The notes: a model not told the origin generated them from the letters alone. A stretch of DNA of 11,168 nt from Planctomycetaceae bacterium (GCA_020426085.1 JAGQQP010000076.1:1-11168); one strand, 5' to 3'; positions 1 through 8,197 are shown, numbered from the stretch's first letter. Translations and numbers: made by a program.

Positions 1-75
1 TGGTCGAAAAAGGTTTTGAATAAGCGTACTCTGATTATTAACTGATAGATTCCCGTCTGAAAGGACGTATAACGC

Positions 76-1215
76 ATGCTGACTCAAGAAGGTTGTCTGG
101 CACGACAGAAACGATTGTGGGAAACGGTTCCCGATCACCTCGAATGGATTCTGATCGCGGATCCCCGTCACGTTCTGTATCTTTCCAACTTCCTGGTGCA
201 GCCCTGCAGTTTTTCCCGGGGCGAGCGGGCCTTGCTGCTGCTGGATCGTGAGAAGGGCGTCACGTTGATTGGTGATAACTTCACCCTCCGTTCTTCCGCT
301 GCCGAGTTTTATGTCGATCACGAGGCGATTGAAACCTGGTATGACCATAAACACTCAGTTGAAAATCGCGATCATGCGTTGTTTAAAGCCTTGAAGTCGG
401 TGGTGCCTCAGCTGAAAGGTCGCCCCGGTGCGATTGAAGCGGAATGGCTGCCCGTAGGAGCATTGCAGGAACTGGAGATCACGCAGACCGATGCAACTCT
501 CGAACTGGGAAGTACACTGCGCCAGCTGCGTCGTCAGAAGCATGCCGACGAAATTGCCTTGCTCAAACAGTGTATGCAGGCCTGTGATGCCGGCCATGCC
601 TGTGCCCGGGAAGTCGTCGAAGCGGGGAAAAGCGAATTCGACATCTTTCGTAAGGTCCAGGCAGCGGTGCTGCAGGCGGCTGGTCTGCCTGTGATCATTT
701 ACGGCGACTTCCGTGCTTCTACTCCTGCGGTACCCAAAGCGGGCGGCTTGCCTTCCGGGCATGTTCTGGAGAATGGCGATCTGTTCGTTCTGGATTATTC
801 TGTGGTGATCCACGGTTATCGCAGTGACTTCACCAATACGATTGCGGTTGGTGAACCGAGTGCGGAACAGGAAAAACTGTTCGGTCTCTGCCAGGCCGCC
901 ATGCAGGGAGGCGAATCGACGCTCAAAGCGGGAACTAAATGTGCTGACGTGCATGCAGCGACCGCCGCTCCTCTCTGGGATGCTGGCTATAAAGAGAACT
1001 TTCAGCATCATGCCGGCCATGGTCTGGGGCTGGGACATCCGGAAGCGCCGATCCTGGTTCCAGAAAGTATTGATACGCTTCTGGCGGGAGATGTGGTTAC
1101 TCTGGAACCCGGCGTTTACGTGGAAGGGGTTGGCGGAATGCGGATCGAGCATAACTATCTGATCACGGAAGATGGCTTTGAACGATTGAGTAATCACGTC
1201 ATCGCGCTGAAGTAA
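76..1215 (+). CDS. M24 family metallopeptidase (Xaa-Pro aminopeptidase/prolidase-like)
   Basis: Predicted dinuclear-metal peptidase of the pita-bread fold, probably cleaving Xaa-Pro bonds of peptides in the cytoplasm. It is 379 aa, a usual length for the two-domain members: a creatinase-type N-terminal domain (about 1-145) and the catalytic domain (about 155-375). All five expected metal ligands are visible: D240 (LDYS), D251 (SDFTNT), H315 ([11 protein letters not shown]), E344 (LEPGVY) and E358 (RIEHN). The second histidine, H321, sits six residues after H315, whereas prolidase-type members usually have seven (HGIGLEVHE), so the loop is one residue shorter. There is no signal peptide. The ATG at 76 is preceded by AAGGA at 61-65 with a 10-nt spacer. 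It is followed after 40 bp by the BioF-type gene on the same strand. The family is secure; the exact substrate (aminopeptidase P, dipeptidase or other) is not. Confidence 0.9.
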   Translation: MLTQEGCLARQKRLWETVPDHLEWILIADPRHVLYLSNFLVQPCSFSRGERALLLLDREKGVTLIGDNFTLRSSAAEFYVDHEAIETWYDHKHSVENRDHALFKALKSVVPQLKGRPGAIEAEWLPVGALQELEITQTDATLELGSTLRQLRRQKHADEIALLKQCMQACDAGHACAREVVEAGKSEFDIFRKVQAAVLQAAGLPVIIYGDFRASTPAVPKAGGLPSGHVLENGDLFVLDYSVVIHGYRSDFTNTIAVGEPSAEQEKLFGLCQAAMQGGESTLKAGTKCADVHAATAAPLWDAGYKENFQHHAGHGLGLGHPEAPILVPESIDTLLAGDVVTLEPGVYVEGVGGMRIEHNYLITEDGFERLSNHVIALK

Positions 1216-1255
1216 CTGGATTCGGCATTCAATCTCAAATCGGGTACCCGTGACT

Positions 1256-2446
1256 ATGTCCTCTTCTGGTTTCTCGGAATGGATAGAAGACGACCTGCAG
1301 AAACTACGGAATGCAGGTTTGTTTCGTTCGCGACGTACCTTCAAACCGCTGCCGGACGGACGTTGTCTGCAGGAAGGCCGGGAACTGGTCAATCTTTCCA
1401 GCAACGATTATCTCAACCTGGCTCACGATCCACGTCTGATATCAGCGGCGGTCTCGGCTCTTGAGGAAACGGGAGTCGGTGCCCGTGCGAGTGCCCTGGT
1501 CAGCGGTCGTACGGAATGGCATGCGCAACTGGAACAGCGACTGGCTGATTTTGAGGGAACAGACACAGCGATTCTGTTTCCCAGCGGTTATGCTGCGAAT
1601 CTGGGAGTCGTGTCCGCCCTAGCGGGTGAGGGAGACACGATCTTCTGTGATCGGCTGAATCATGCCAGTCTGGTCGATGGGTGTCGACTCGCAGGTGCAG
1701 CGTTTCGCGTTTATCGTCATGATCGTCTTGATAAACTGAAACGGGAACTGGAGAAAAAAACGGGTGATGGAAAAACCATCATTGTGACGGATTCCATCTT
1801 CAGTATGGATGGCACCTGGGCACCTCTGGTCGACCTCTGTGAACTGGCGGAACAGTATCATGCGATTCTGGTCGTGGATGAAGCACACGGGACGGGTGTC
1901 TGGGGTCCATCGGGACGTGGACTGGCTGAAGAATTAAATGTCGAATCGAGGGTCACCATTCGCATCGGTACGCTGAGTAAAGCGCTGGGAGCCATGGGGG
2001 GATTTGTGTCCGGCTCTGATTCCCTGATTGAATGGCTCTGGAATCGGGTGCGGACACAGATCTATTCGACTGCCCTGCCCCCTGCGATCTGTGCGGCTGC
2101 GTGTGAGTCACTCGAGATTATCAACGCAGAACCACAGCGCAGGCAGCAATTGCATGCGCAGGCAGATTTTCTGCGTCAGGAACTGGCAGCACGGTCGTTA
2201 CTGGCTGACACTACATCCGCTGGGCCGATTATCCCTGTCATTCTCGAAGCACCTGAAAGAACGATGGCAATTGCAGCAGATTTACAGGCTGCTGGCTTTC
2301 TGGCAGGATCAATTCGGCCTCCCACGGTCCCTCAGGGGACTTCGCGACTGCGAATTTCGGTCACCAGTGCCCACCAGCGCGAGGATCTGGAGCGGTTTTT
2401 AAAAGCATTGGACCATTCCCTCGCCAGATACGGGCAATCGCGATAA
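1256..2446 (+). CDS. bioF: 8-amino-7-oxononanoate synthase (BioF-type alpha-oxoamine synthase)
   Basis: Pyridoxal-phosphate enzyme of the alpha-oxoamine synthase family. BioF condenses pimeloyl-ACP/CoA with L-alanine to give 8-amino-7-oxononanoate in biotin synthesis. Family signatures run the full length: LSSNDYLNL near residue 50, VDEAHGTGVWG with the PLP-ring aspartate D208 and H211, and GTLSKALGAMGGF with the Schiff-base lysine K242. The C-terminal small domain carries IRPPTVPQGTSRLRI, which is typical of BioF. Length is 396 aa from the ATG at 1256, against about 384 in E. coli. A GTG at 1250 in the same frame would add two residues; neither start has a clear ribosome binding site. No other biotin gene lies in the window, and the neighbours are a peptidase and an OleB-like hydrolase. 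A related alpha-oxoamine synthase with another acyl donor (for example glycine C-acetyltransferase, Kbl) therefore cannot be excluded, although the HGTG motif and C-terminus favour BioF. Confidence 0.83.
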   Translation: MSSSGFSEWIEDDLQKLRNAGLFRSRRTFKPLPDGRCLQEGRELVNLSSNDYLNLAHDPRLISAAVSALEETGVGARASALVSGRTEWHAQLEQRLADFEGTDTAILFPSGYAANLGVVSALAGEGDTIFCDRLNHASLVDGCRLAGAAFRVYRHDRLDKLKRELEKKTGDGKTIIVTDSIFSMDGTWAPLVDLCELAEQYHAILVVDEAHGTGVWGPSGRGLAEELNVESRVTIRIGTLSKALGAMGGFVSGSDSLIEWLWNRVRTQIYSTALPPAICAAACESLEIINAEPQRRQQLHAQADFLRQELAARSLLADTTSAGPIIPVILEAPERTMAIAADLQAAGFLAGSIRPPTVPQGTSRLRISVTSAHQREDLERFLKALDHSLARYGQSR

Positions 2447-2536
2447 GGTATGCAGATCAGTATTTTCTACTATCCCACTGAAATAAAAGTCACCGCTTCT
2501 GTTCAGGCAGATATCATCAACGTTTGAAGTACCCCT

Positions 2537-3415
2537 ATGAATTTTCGTGATCAAATTAAAAATGAATACCCGTTTGAATCCCATTGGATGAAGATCGACG
2601 GTTATCAATATCACTATCTGGATGAAGGCGCAGGCCCGGTCCTGCTGATGGTACACGGCAATCCAACCTGGAGTTTTGCCTGGCGACGCCTGGTCAAACA
2701 GCTCTCTCAAAAGTACCGTGTGATTGCAGTCGATCATATGGGATGTGGGTTGTCTGATAAGCCACAGAATTATTCCTATCAACTCGCGTCACACATTGAA
2801 AACCTGAAAACACTCATTCAGGAACTGGATCTTCAGAAGATAACGCTGTTTGCACATGACTGGGGTGGTGCCATCGGCATGGGGGCTGCCGTTGATCTGC
2901 CAGAACGGTTTCAGCGGTTTGTGCTCATGAATACGGCCGCCTTTCGTTCCCAGGAGATTCCGCTGCGGATTGCCGTTTGCCGAATCCCGTTTCTGGGAGC
3001 CTGGGGAGTGCGTGGACTGAACCTGTTTTCCGGGGCTGCTGTGAAAATGGCGGTCGAGAAACCTGAACGAATGACTGAGGAAGTCAAAGCCGGTTTTCTG
3101 GGACCTTACGACTCCTGGGAACATCGCGTCGCCGTCCATCAGTTTGTGAAAGACATTCCTTTGAAGTCATCACATCCCAGCTATCAGACGTTGCAGCATG
3201 TTGAAGAGGGGCTGCAGCAGTTCACAGCACATCCCATGTTGTTGATCTGGGGCGAAAAGGACTGGTGTTTTACCACCAACTTCCTCGACGAATTTGAACG
3301 TCGCTTCCCGGCAGCGGAAACTTTGCGGATTCCCGATGCCGGTCATTACGTGTTTGAAGATGCACACGAAATCATGCTGCCCCGGATTGAAACATTCCTG
3401 GAGCAGCATGCCTGA
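2537..3415 (+). CDS. Alpha/beta hydrolase, haloalkane dehalogenase-like; probable OleB-type beta-lactone decarboxylase
   Basis: Full-length alpha/beta hydrolase of 292 aa with an aspartate nucleophile. Visible active-site residues are D108 in AHDWGGA (nucleophile elbow), D242 in IWGEKDW (acid after strand 7) and H270 in DAGHY. N42 in HGNPTW and W109 would stabilise the leaving group or carboxylate. Asp-His-Asp plus Asn-Trp is the pattern of haloalkane dehalogenase subgroup III, whose characterised members include OleB, which decarboxylates beta-lactones to cis-olefins in head-to-head long-chain hydrocarbon synthesis. Motifs [19 protein letters not shown] and GPYDSWEHR also resemble OleB as I recall it. 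Not seen here: OleA (thiolase), OleC (AMP-dependent beta-lactone synthetase) or OleD (reductase). The ATG at 2537 has no obvious ribosome binding site. The gene follows the BioF-type gene after 90 bp and ends 6 bp before a convergent gene. A true dehalogenase or epoxide hydrolase remains possible. Confidence 0.8.
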   Translation: MNFRDQIKNEYPFESHWMKIDGYQYHYLDEGAGPVLLMVHGNPTWSFAWRRLVKQLSQKYRVIAVDHMGCGLSDKPQNYSYQLASHIENLKTLIQELDLQKITLFAHDWGGAIGMGAAVDLPERFQRFVLMNTAAFRSQEIPLRIAVCRIPFLGAWGVRGLNLFSGAAVKMAVEKPERMTEEVKAGFLGPYDSWEHRVAVHQFVKDIPLKSSHPSYQTLQHVEEGLQQFTAHPMLLIWGEKDWCFTTNFLDEFERRFPAAETLRIPDAGHYVFEDAHEIMLPRIETFLEQHA

Positions 3416-3421
3416 TCGGGT

Positions 3422-4678
3422 TTAAAAGTCACCAAAGTCAGGATTAATCAGGTGCTCGGTACTGCCCAGGTGGGAGACTTTTTCAATTTGCTTCCGGGGT
3501 TTTTTCGGCTTATAAGCTTCGAAATCATCGACACGAAACTCAGTCACCATATGGTTGATCCGGTTTTCGATATTTGTCAACTGATCCCCCTCATCCGGAG
3601 CGACAAACGTGAAAGCGGCTCCTTTCTGATTGGAAGACAGGCGCCCGACTCGACCGATGCGGTGCACGTAGTCGTCACTGAATTCCGGGATATCGAAATT
3701 GATGATGTGGGAAATCCCGCTGACATCAATTCCACGCCCCATGACATCGGTGGCAATCAGCAGTCTGATTTTTCCTTCACGGAATTTTTTCAGCACACGA
3801 TCCCGTTTCGGTTGTGGTAAATCTCCGTGGATGGCGGCCACGTCTTTGAGCTTTTTCGAGAAGATGCGATCCAGTTTGTCGGCACCGCGTTTCGTTCGCG
3901 TAAACACGATCGTCTGTTTGGGGCGTTCCTGAAACAGCAGTCGCGTCAGCAGTTTGATTTTACGGTCGGGGTCGACGGTGATGTAATACTGATCGATGGC
4001 GTCGACGCTGACTTTATCTTCCGAAAGGTCGATCATCACCGGATCCTGCATATAGCGGTTCGCCAGTCGCTCCACAGGCGGAGGTAAGGTTGCCGACAGT
4101 AGCAGTGTCTGTCTTTTCTCGGGGCACTTTCGCAGGATCTTTTCGATATCCGGACGGAAGCCGATATCGAGCATGCGGTCTGCTTCATCGAGTACGACGA
4201 AGCCCAGTGTATTCAGTTTGAGATTGCCGCGGTTAATATGATCGATCACACGACCTGGCGTTCCGACGGCGATCTGAGCCCCTTTTTTCAGTTGGTTTTC
4301 CTGGGGGCGAACCGGTTTGCCACCTACCAGTACGGCGATGCTTAACGATTTCGACGTGCACAGTTTCCGGATTTCAGCGGCAACCTGCTCGCTCAGTTCG
4401 CGAGTGGGTGCCAGAATTAAAGCCTGCATTCCAGGTAGTCTAAGATCGATCTGCTGGAGCACGGGGAGTGAAAAGGCGGCGGTTTTGCCGGTTCCCGTGC
4501 GAGCCTGACCGATACAGTCCTGCCCCGTCACTGCAATCGGAATCAGTTCTGACTGGATCGGGCTGGGAGTTTCGTACCCTGCTTTGCTCAGGTCTTTTAA
4601 GATTTTTTCATTCAGTCCTAACTGTGAAAAACTGGATTTCGAAGGTTTTTTTTTCTTCTTTTTCTTTTTGGGATTCAT
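3422..4678 (-). CDS. DEAD-box ATP-dependent RNA helicase (RhlE-like)
   Basis: Cytoplasmic ATP-dependent RNA-unwinding enzyme, 418 aa, close to the helicase core with short tails. Motifs in order: Q motif (F17, then PSPIQ at 38-42), motif I ARTGTGKT (59-66, K65), Ia PTREL (91-95), GG (119-120), Ib TPGR (140-143), II DEAD (164-167), III SAT (195-197), IV IVFTRTK (257-263), V ATDVMGRGID (309-318), VI HRIGRVGR (339-346). Motif VI has Val344 where most members have Thr. The N-terminus carries eight consecutive lysines (residues 4-11); the tail is short and basic near 391-400. Overall it is most like RhlE-type helicases used in ribosome assembly and RNA turnover. It is preceded 66 bp upstream by ftsH, so it is probably its operon partner. 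AGGA at 4690-4693 (minus strand, 11-nt spacer) is the likely ribosome binding site and lies in a hairpin. Confidence 0.95.
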   Translation of the reverse strand: MNPKKKKKKKKPSKSSFSQLGLNEKILKDLSKAGYETPSPIQSELIPIAVTGQDCIGQARTGTGKTAAFSLPVLQQIDLRLPGMQALILAPTRELSEQVAAEIRKLCTSKSLSIAVLVGGKPVRPQENQLKKGAQIAVGTPGRVIDHINRGNLKLNTLGFVVLDEADRMLDIGFRPDIEKILRKCPEKRQTLLLSATLPPPVERLANRYMQDPVMIDLSEDKVSVDAIDQYYITVDPDRKIKLLTRLLFQERPKQTIVFTRTKRGADKLDRIFSKKLKDVAAIHGDLPQPKRDRVLKKFREGKIRLLIATDVMGRGIDVSGISHIINFDIPEFSDDYVHRIGRVGRLSSNQKGAAFTFVAPDEGDQLTNIENRINHMVTEFRVDDFEAYKPKKPRKQIEKVSHLGSTEHLINPDFGDF

Positions 4679-4690
4679 TTCCTGTATTTT

Positions 4691-4704
4691 CCTGCTGAGG
4701 CAGG
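4691..4704 (-). promoter_or_regulatory. Hairpin overlapping the Shine-Dalgarno of the DEAD-box gene
   Basis: CCTGC-CTCA-GCAGG (minus-strand sense) is a perfect 5-bp stem with a 4-nt loop. It extends by T4690/A4705 and, with one bulged base at 4706, by three more A-T pairs (4687-4689 with 4707-4709). The 3' arm contains AGGA, the best-placed Shine-Dalgarno for the helicase ATG at 4678. A second AGGAA (4679-4683) lies only one base from the ATG, too close to serve well. There is no T-run after the stem, so it is not a terminator. Sequestration of the site is an inference. Confidence 0.5.
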
Positions 4705-4744
4705 AGAAAACTCGCTCTGCGATGAGGCATTCCTGTTGGGGTGA

Positions 4745-6736
4745 TTACTCTGGCTGCGGATCACTTTCGCTGTCCGTACCAGACTGTTTTAAGCTGTCGA
4801 GACTTGCCTGTTCTCGAACCGAAACCCCAATCAAACGTTTGATGTCATTACTGTCAATGGCCTCTTGTTCAACGAGTGCTTTTGCCAGCAGATCAAGTTT
4901 CTCCCTGTTTTCTGTTAATATTTTCACGGCCCGCTCTTCCGCAGCATTCATGAAACGCTGCATTTCCTGGTCGATGACGTGTGCAGTTTCTTCGCTGCAT
5001 TCACCTTGTGATTTCATCTCTTTCCCCAGGAACGGGTTTTCATCGGAGTGGCGGAATGCCACTGGTCCGATGACATCACTCATGCCCCACTGCCCCACCA
5101 TTTTTCGTGTGATCTGGGTAGCACGTTTAATATCGTCTGCTGCTCCGGCGGTGTGTTCACCAAACACGAGGCCTTCTGCAGCGCGTCCGCCTAACATGAA
5201 CGCTAACTGGGAGTGGAGTTGTTTCTCTCCCATGTTGTATCGTTCTTCATCGGGGAGAAGCTGAGTCACACCCAGCGCTCTGCCACGAGGAATTACGGTC
5301 ACTTTGTGTACCGGATCAATTTCCGGCAATAACCAGGCCAGCAATGCATGCCCGGCTTCGTGATAGGCTGTCATTTCCCTTTCTTTTTCGCTCAGGATCT
5401 CTTCGCGAGGCGGTCCCATCAGGACGCGATCCCGGGCATTATCAAAGTCTTCATTATCGACCTGCCCCTTATTTAAACGGGTGGCTGACAATGCGGCTTC
5501 ATTCACAAGATTCTTCAGATCAGCGCCGGAAAACCCGATCGTGCCGGCAGCAATTTTCTGTAAATCAACATCTTCCGAAAGTGGGATCTTCCTGGAGTGT
5601 ACTTTCAAAATGGCAGCCCGGCCCTCTTTGGTGGGACGGTCTACGGTGATGTGTCTGTCGAAGCGTCCGGGACGCAATAAGGCCGGGTCCAGCACATCGG
5701 GACGGTTAGTGGCAGCGATGATGATGACTGCTTCATTCTGCTGGAAGCCGTCCATTTCGCTCAACATCTGATTCAGGGTCTGTTCGCGTTCGTCATGACC
5801 ACCCCCCAGGCCAGCACCTCGAATTCGTCCCACGGCATCGATTTCATCGACGAAAATGATACAGGGGGCGTTTTCTTTTGCCGTGCGAAACAGGTCGCGT
5901 ACTCGACTGGCACCCACGCCGACAAACATCTGAATAAATTCTGAACCATTGATGGAGTAAAAGGGGACCCCTGCTTCGCCTGCCGTGGCGCGAGCCAGCA
6001 ACGTTTTTCCCGTTCCGGGAGAGCCCATCAGCAACACGCCTTTAGGGATCTGTGCTCCCAGGCGCTGAAACTTGGCAGGAGTTTTCAGGAATTCCACAAC
6101 TTCCTGCAGTTCCGCTTTGGCCTGTTCCATGGCAGCCACGTCATCGAAAGTGGTTTGCTCTTCAGAGGGGCGAAACCGCTTTGCCGGACTTTTCGTAAAA
6201 TTACCCAGCATGCCGGATCCCATGGGGTCCGCAGATCGTCTCAGCATGAACCAGAAGAACCCGATGATCAACAGTGGGCCGATTAACCAGGGCAGGATAT
6301 AGGCACCAATGCCGACGTTGGTGCTTTCTGCCTTGAAGGTGACTCCCTGTTTTTCCAGTTCGGGAAGCAGGTTCCGGTCTTCAACCGGATGTGAAGGCAG
6401 AACGGTATTGAATTCCTCGGCCAGTTTTTCGTCTTTTTTCTCTTTATCAGGATTCTCGGGCCTGGTTTTCCATTTTCCTGTCAGGATATCTCCATGGAAA
6501 TCAACTGAATCAACGTTCCCCCGTTTGAGTTCTGAAACAAAGAAACTGTAATCCACCTTCGATCCAGTATTCTCGGGCGAGTTCTTCATCAAGACCAGGC
6601 TGCCGATGACCAGAATGAGCAGGATGATCAGCCAGGGACCGGTTGATGGGGTATTCTGAATTTCTTTGCCTGGTTGCTTCTGAGGAGCTTTGCCTTTGGG
6701 AGGAGTTGCCTGGGGGTTCTCCGGAGGAGAGGCCAT
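4745..6736 (-). CDS. ftsH: ATP-dependent zinc metalloprotease FtsH
   Basis: Membrane-anchored AAA+ protease that extracts and degrades misassembled membrane proteins and some short-lived cytosolic regulators, acting as a hexamer in the inner membrane. Numbering is for the 663-aa form. A Pro/Lys/Gln-rich N-terminus (1-34) precedes TM1 (about 35-50), an extracytoplasmic domain (about 51-144) and TM2 (about 145-165). Walker A is GSPGTGKT (238-245, usually GPPGTGKT), with pore-loop F271 in MFVGVG and Walker B FVDEID with D297/E298. The second region of homology has R355/R358, and the zinc site is HEAGH (459-463) with D535 as third ligand. An in-frame ATG at 6805 would add 23 residues. I prefer 6736 because GGAA (6743-6746) lies six bases before it, ATG 6805 has no ribosome binding site, and the extra codons include otherwise disfavoured ATA, GTA, ACA and CGA. 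The DEAD-box gene follows after 66 bp. Confidence 0.96.
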   Translation of the reverse strand: MASPPENPQATPPKGKAPQKQPGKEIQNTPSTGPWLIILLILVIGSLVLMKNSPENTGSKVDYSFFVSELKRGNVDSVDFHGDILTGKWKTRPENPDKEKKDEKLAEEFNTVLPSHPVEDRNLLPELEKQGVTFKAESTNVGIGAYILPWLIGPLLIIGFFWFMLRRSADPMGSGMLGNFTKSPAKRFRPSEEQTTFDDVAAMEQAKAELQEVVEFLKTPAKFQRLGAQIPKGVLLMGSPGTGKTLLARATAGEAGVPFYSINGSEFIQMFVGVGASRVRDLFRTAKENAPCIIFVDEIDAVGRIRGAGLGGGHDEREQTLNQMLSEMDGFQQNEAVIIIAATNRPDVLDPALLRPGRFDRHITVDRPTKEGRAAILKVHSRKIPLSEDVDLQKIAAGTIGFSGADLKNLVNEAALSATRLNKGQVDNEDFDNARDRVLMGPPREEILSEKEREMTAYHEAGHALLAWLLPEIDPVHKVTVIPRGRALGVTQLLPDEERYNMGEKQLHSQLAFMLGGRAAEGLVFGEHTAGAADDIKRATQITRKMVGQWGMSDVIGPVAFRHSDENPFLGKEMKSQGECSEETAHVIDQEMQRFMNAAEERAVKILTENREKLDLLAKALVEQEAIDSNDIKRLIGVSVREQASLDSLKQSGTDSESDPQPE

Positions 6737-6895
6737 ATGATGTTCCGTTCGTTTACTGAGATCTATTACTGTTTGCTGATAACTGTATTTCTCATGGTGT
6801 GACAATCACGTCGCATCAGCCGTCTTAGCGGAATTTTGTACTGCGAAATTACAGGTGACAGATGTTTCTTTCTGAGTTTCAGTAACATGTTGCTG

Positions 6896-6925
6896 ATTCT
6901 ATGGGAAAATCTGTGTCACAGGCAA
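6896..6925 (-). promoter_or_regulatory. Candidate sigma70-type promoter for ftsH
   Basis: Read on the minus strand, TTGCCT (6925-6920) and TAGAAT (6901-6896) are 18 bases apart, matching the consensus at 4/6 and 5/6 positions. A transcript would start near 6889, leaving a leader of about 150 nt before the preferred ftsH start at 6736. An 11-bp palindrome (6911-6921) overlaps the -35 box. The rest of the gap between ftsH and the glycosyltransferase stop (6737-7021) shows no gene and no convincing terminator, so read-through from the glycosyltransferase is possible. Confidence 0.4.
6911..6921. repeat. Operator-like palindrome in the ftsH promoter region
   Basis: CTGTG-T-CACAG is a perfect 5+5 inverted repeat around one base, lying in the spacer and over the -35 box of the candidate ftsH promoter. 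Its position suits a repressor site, but an element this short occurs often by chance and no regulator is known for it here. Confidence 0.3.
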
Positions 6926-7021
6926 TGCTGGCAGGGCTGTTTTTAGAAAGGATCGGGTAAGCAATTAATAAATTAAGTGCTTCATAATTGGGACCTTAAT
7001 GCATCAGGTCACGGGGTGATG

Positions 7022-7879
7022 TCAATCTTTCAGGCCGTAGCGCACAATACACCAGAGCGCCTTCACGCCGTCACGCCAGCCGATTTTCTTGCCTTGATCA
7101 TAGGTGCGGCCATCGTAGCTGATTGACATTTCAAAGATCCGGCACTGGCGGCGAGCCACTTTTGCAGTCAGCTCTGGTTCGATACCAAATCGATTCTGAC
7201 ACAGTCCCGGTGCAATCTCTTTAATGACTTCCTTTTTGAAGAGTTTGTAACAGGTTTCCATATCTGTCAGATTGAGGTTGGTAAAGCAGTTGGAAAGTGT
7301 GGTCAGGAACTTGTTTCCTAGAAAATGCCAGTAATACAGGACCCGATGTGGCTGATCTCCCAGGAAGCGGCTGCCGTAAACGACGTCTGCTTTGCCTTCA
7401 ATAATAGGCTGCAGTAGCCGCGGATATTCGGAGGGATCATACTCGAGGTCTGCATCCTGAATCAGCATGACGTCCCCCTGGGCTTCCATAAAGCCGGTCC
7501 TGACGGCAGCACCTTTTCCCTGGTTCTGTTCATGGAAGATCACGCGGACCTGGTTTTGCGGATCATTTTCCACCTGCATCTGCTCTTCCAGATTTCTCAG
7601 AATCTCTCGAGTGCCATCCGTGCTGCCATCATCCACCAGTACCAGTTCTTTTCGAATGGGAACTGCTTTTACCTGACTGATGAGATTTTCGACGGTTTTA
7701 TGTTCGTTGAAAATAGGGATCACCACAGACAGCAGGAAATCGGGAGGAATCGGATAGAAGCCAAGCTGACGGCAACCAGCTTCCCCCAGAGATCTCTTGA
7801 GTGAATTGTACCATTCGTTGGTATAAGGGTATCCGTGTTCATCCGCTTGAGGAACTGAGGTCATTGAGAGCTGGTCCAT
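7022..7879 (-). CDS. Glycosyltransferase family 2 (polyprenyl-phosphate/DPM1-like, soluble)
   Basis: Predicted inverting GT-A glycosyltransferase of 285 aa that moves a sugar from a nucleotide donor, probably to a polyprenyl phosphate or a cell-surface glycan precursor. The first 48 residues are a lead-in ending in PIPPDF. The catalytic domain begins with SVVIPIFNE (51-59), then VDDGSTDGT (82-90) for nucleotide binding, the metal-binding DAD at 142-144 (QDADLEYDP) and YGSRFLG (168-174). The acceptor-side motif is DMETCYKLF (206-214), typical of the dolichol-phosphate mannose synthase-like subgroup. No C-terminal membrane helices follow, unlike GtrB/ArnC-type relatives, so it should be cytosolic or peripherally bound. 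The ATG at 7879 has no Shine-Dalgarno; the next ATG, five codons in, has none either. The gene is transcribed alone or with ftsH downstream. Acceptor and sugar cannot be told from sequence. Confidence 0.9.
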   Translation of the reverse strand: MDQLSMTSVPQADEHGYPYTNEWYNSLKRSLGEAGCRQLGFYPIPPDFLLSVVIPIFNEHKTVENLISQVKAVPIRKELVLVDDGSTDGTREILRNLEEQMQVENDPQNQVRVIFHEQNQGKGAAVRTGFMEAQGDVMLIQDADLEYDPSEYPRLLQPIIEGKADVVYGSRFLGDQPHRVLYYWHFLGNKFLTTLSNCFTNLNLTDMETCYKLFKKEVIKEIAPGLCQNRFGIEPELTAKVARRQCRIFEMSISYDGRTYDQGKKIGWRDGVKALWCIVRYGLKD

Positions 7880-7919
7880 GGGTAACTTTTAACTGATCGG
7901 AAAAAAATTGAATATGTAA

Positions 7920-7939
7920 AACGGAGAATGAAATCCGTT
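7920..7939 (-). repeat. Inverted repeat in the glycosyltransferase leader
   Basis: AACGGA (7920-7925) and TCCGTT (7934-7939) form a 6-bp stem with an 8-nt loop about 40 nt before the glycosyltransferase ATG. In the minus-strand sense it is followed by only a short T-run, so it is too weak to call a terminator. It may be a leader structure or chance. Confidence 0.3.
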
Positions 7940-8024
7940 GCCTTGAATTGTATCGAGTGGAGAACGAGTTTGATACCAGTTTCCGTATGTGGTTGCTGCT
8001 ACGAGCGAAAACAGCTTATTCTGT

Positions 8025-8052
8025 ATTATAAGTCGTAAATTCCAACTGCAAG
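8025..8052 (-). promoter_or_regulatory. Candidate promoter for the glycosyltransferase gene
   Basis: On the minus strand there is a perfect TATAAT (8030-8025) with a weak -35, CTTGCA (8052-8047), 16 bases upstream. The predicted start near 8018 would give a leader of about 140 nt. It lies in the 329-bp divergent region 7880-8208, which holds no gene I can support. Confidence 0.4.
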
Positions 8053-8140
8053 AGGAGTTTCTATATCCTTTTTGCTTTCGATACTGGCGAAGTAGAACAA
8101 ACCGGTTTACATTATCCATACTGTCAGACCGAATCTCCGA

Positions 8141-8169
8141 GTTATATGGCTTATTCAGGTTTTGATAAT
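8141..8169 (+). promoter_or_regulatory. Weak candidate promoter for the DUF4432 gene
   Basis: GATAAT (8164-8169) matches the -10 consensus at five of six positions. The hexamer 17 bases upstream, GTTATA (8141-8146), matches the -35 poorly. A start near 8176 would leave a leader of about 33 nt containing the GAGGAG ribosome binding site. It is chosen by position and the -10 only. Confidence 0.25.
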
Positions 8170-8197
8170 TAACTGTACGAATGATATCTCAATCTCT

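Noticed and set aside
1..45. Possible tail of an upstream gene on the plus strand (frame 1 open to TGA 43-45, frame 3 open to TAA 21-23)
   Set aside because: Too short to recognise in any frame, and two frames are equally possible; I cannot say which, if either, is coding.
355..1404. 349-codon open frame on the minus strand across the M24 gene
   Set aside because: It is a shadow of the M24 and BioF genes: low-complexity Arg/Phe/Gln composition, no recognisable motif, and it spans two well-supported plus-strand genes.
4584..5264. 226-codon open frame on the plus strand across the helicase start and the ftsH 3' end
   Set aside because: Its Ser/Phe-rich translation is the complement of two firmly identified genes and matches no family I know.
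6992..7010. Inverted repeat GACCT/AGGTC after the glycosyltransferase stop
   Set aside because: Only 5 bp with a 9-nt loop and no T-run on the minus strand; not credible as a terminator.
7889..8119. 76-codon open frame on the minus strand before the glycosyltransferase
   Set aside because: No ribosome binding site, AT-rich leader-like codon use, no family resemblance, and a perfect TATAAT lies inside it.
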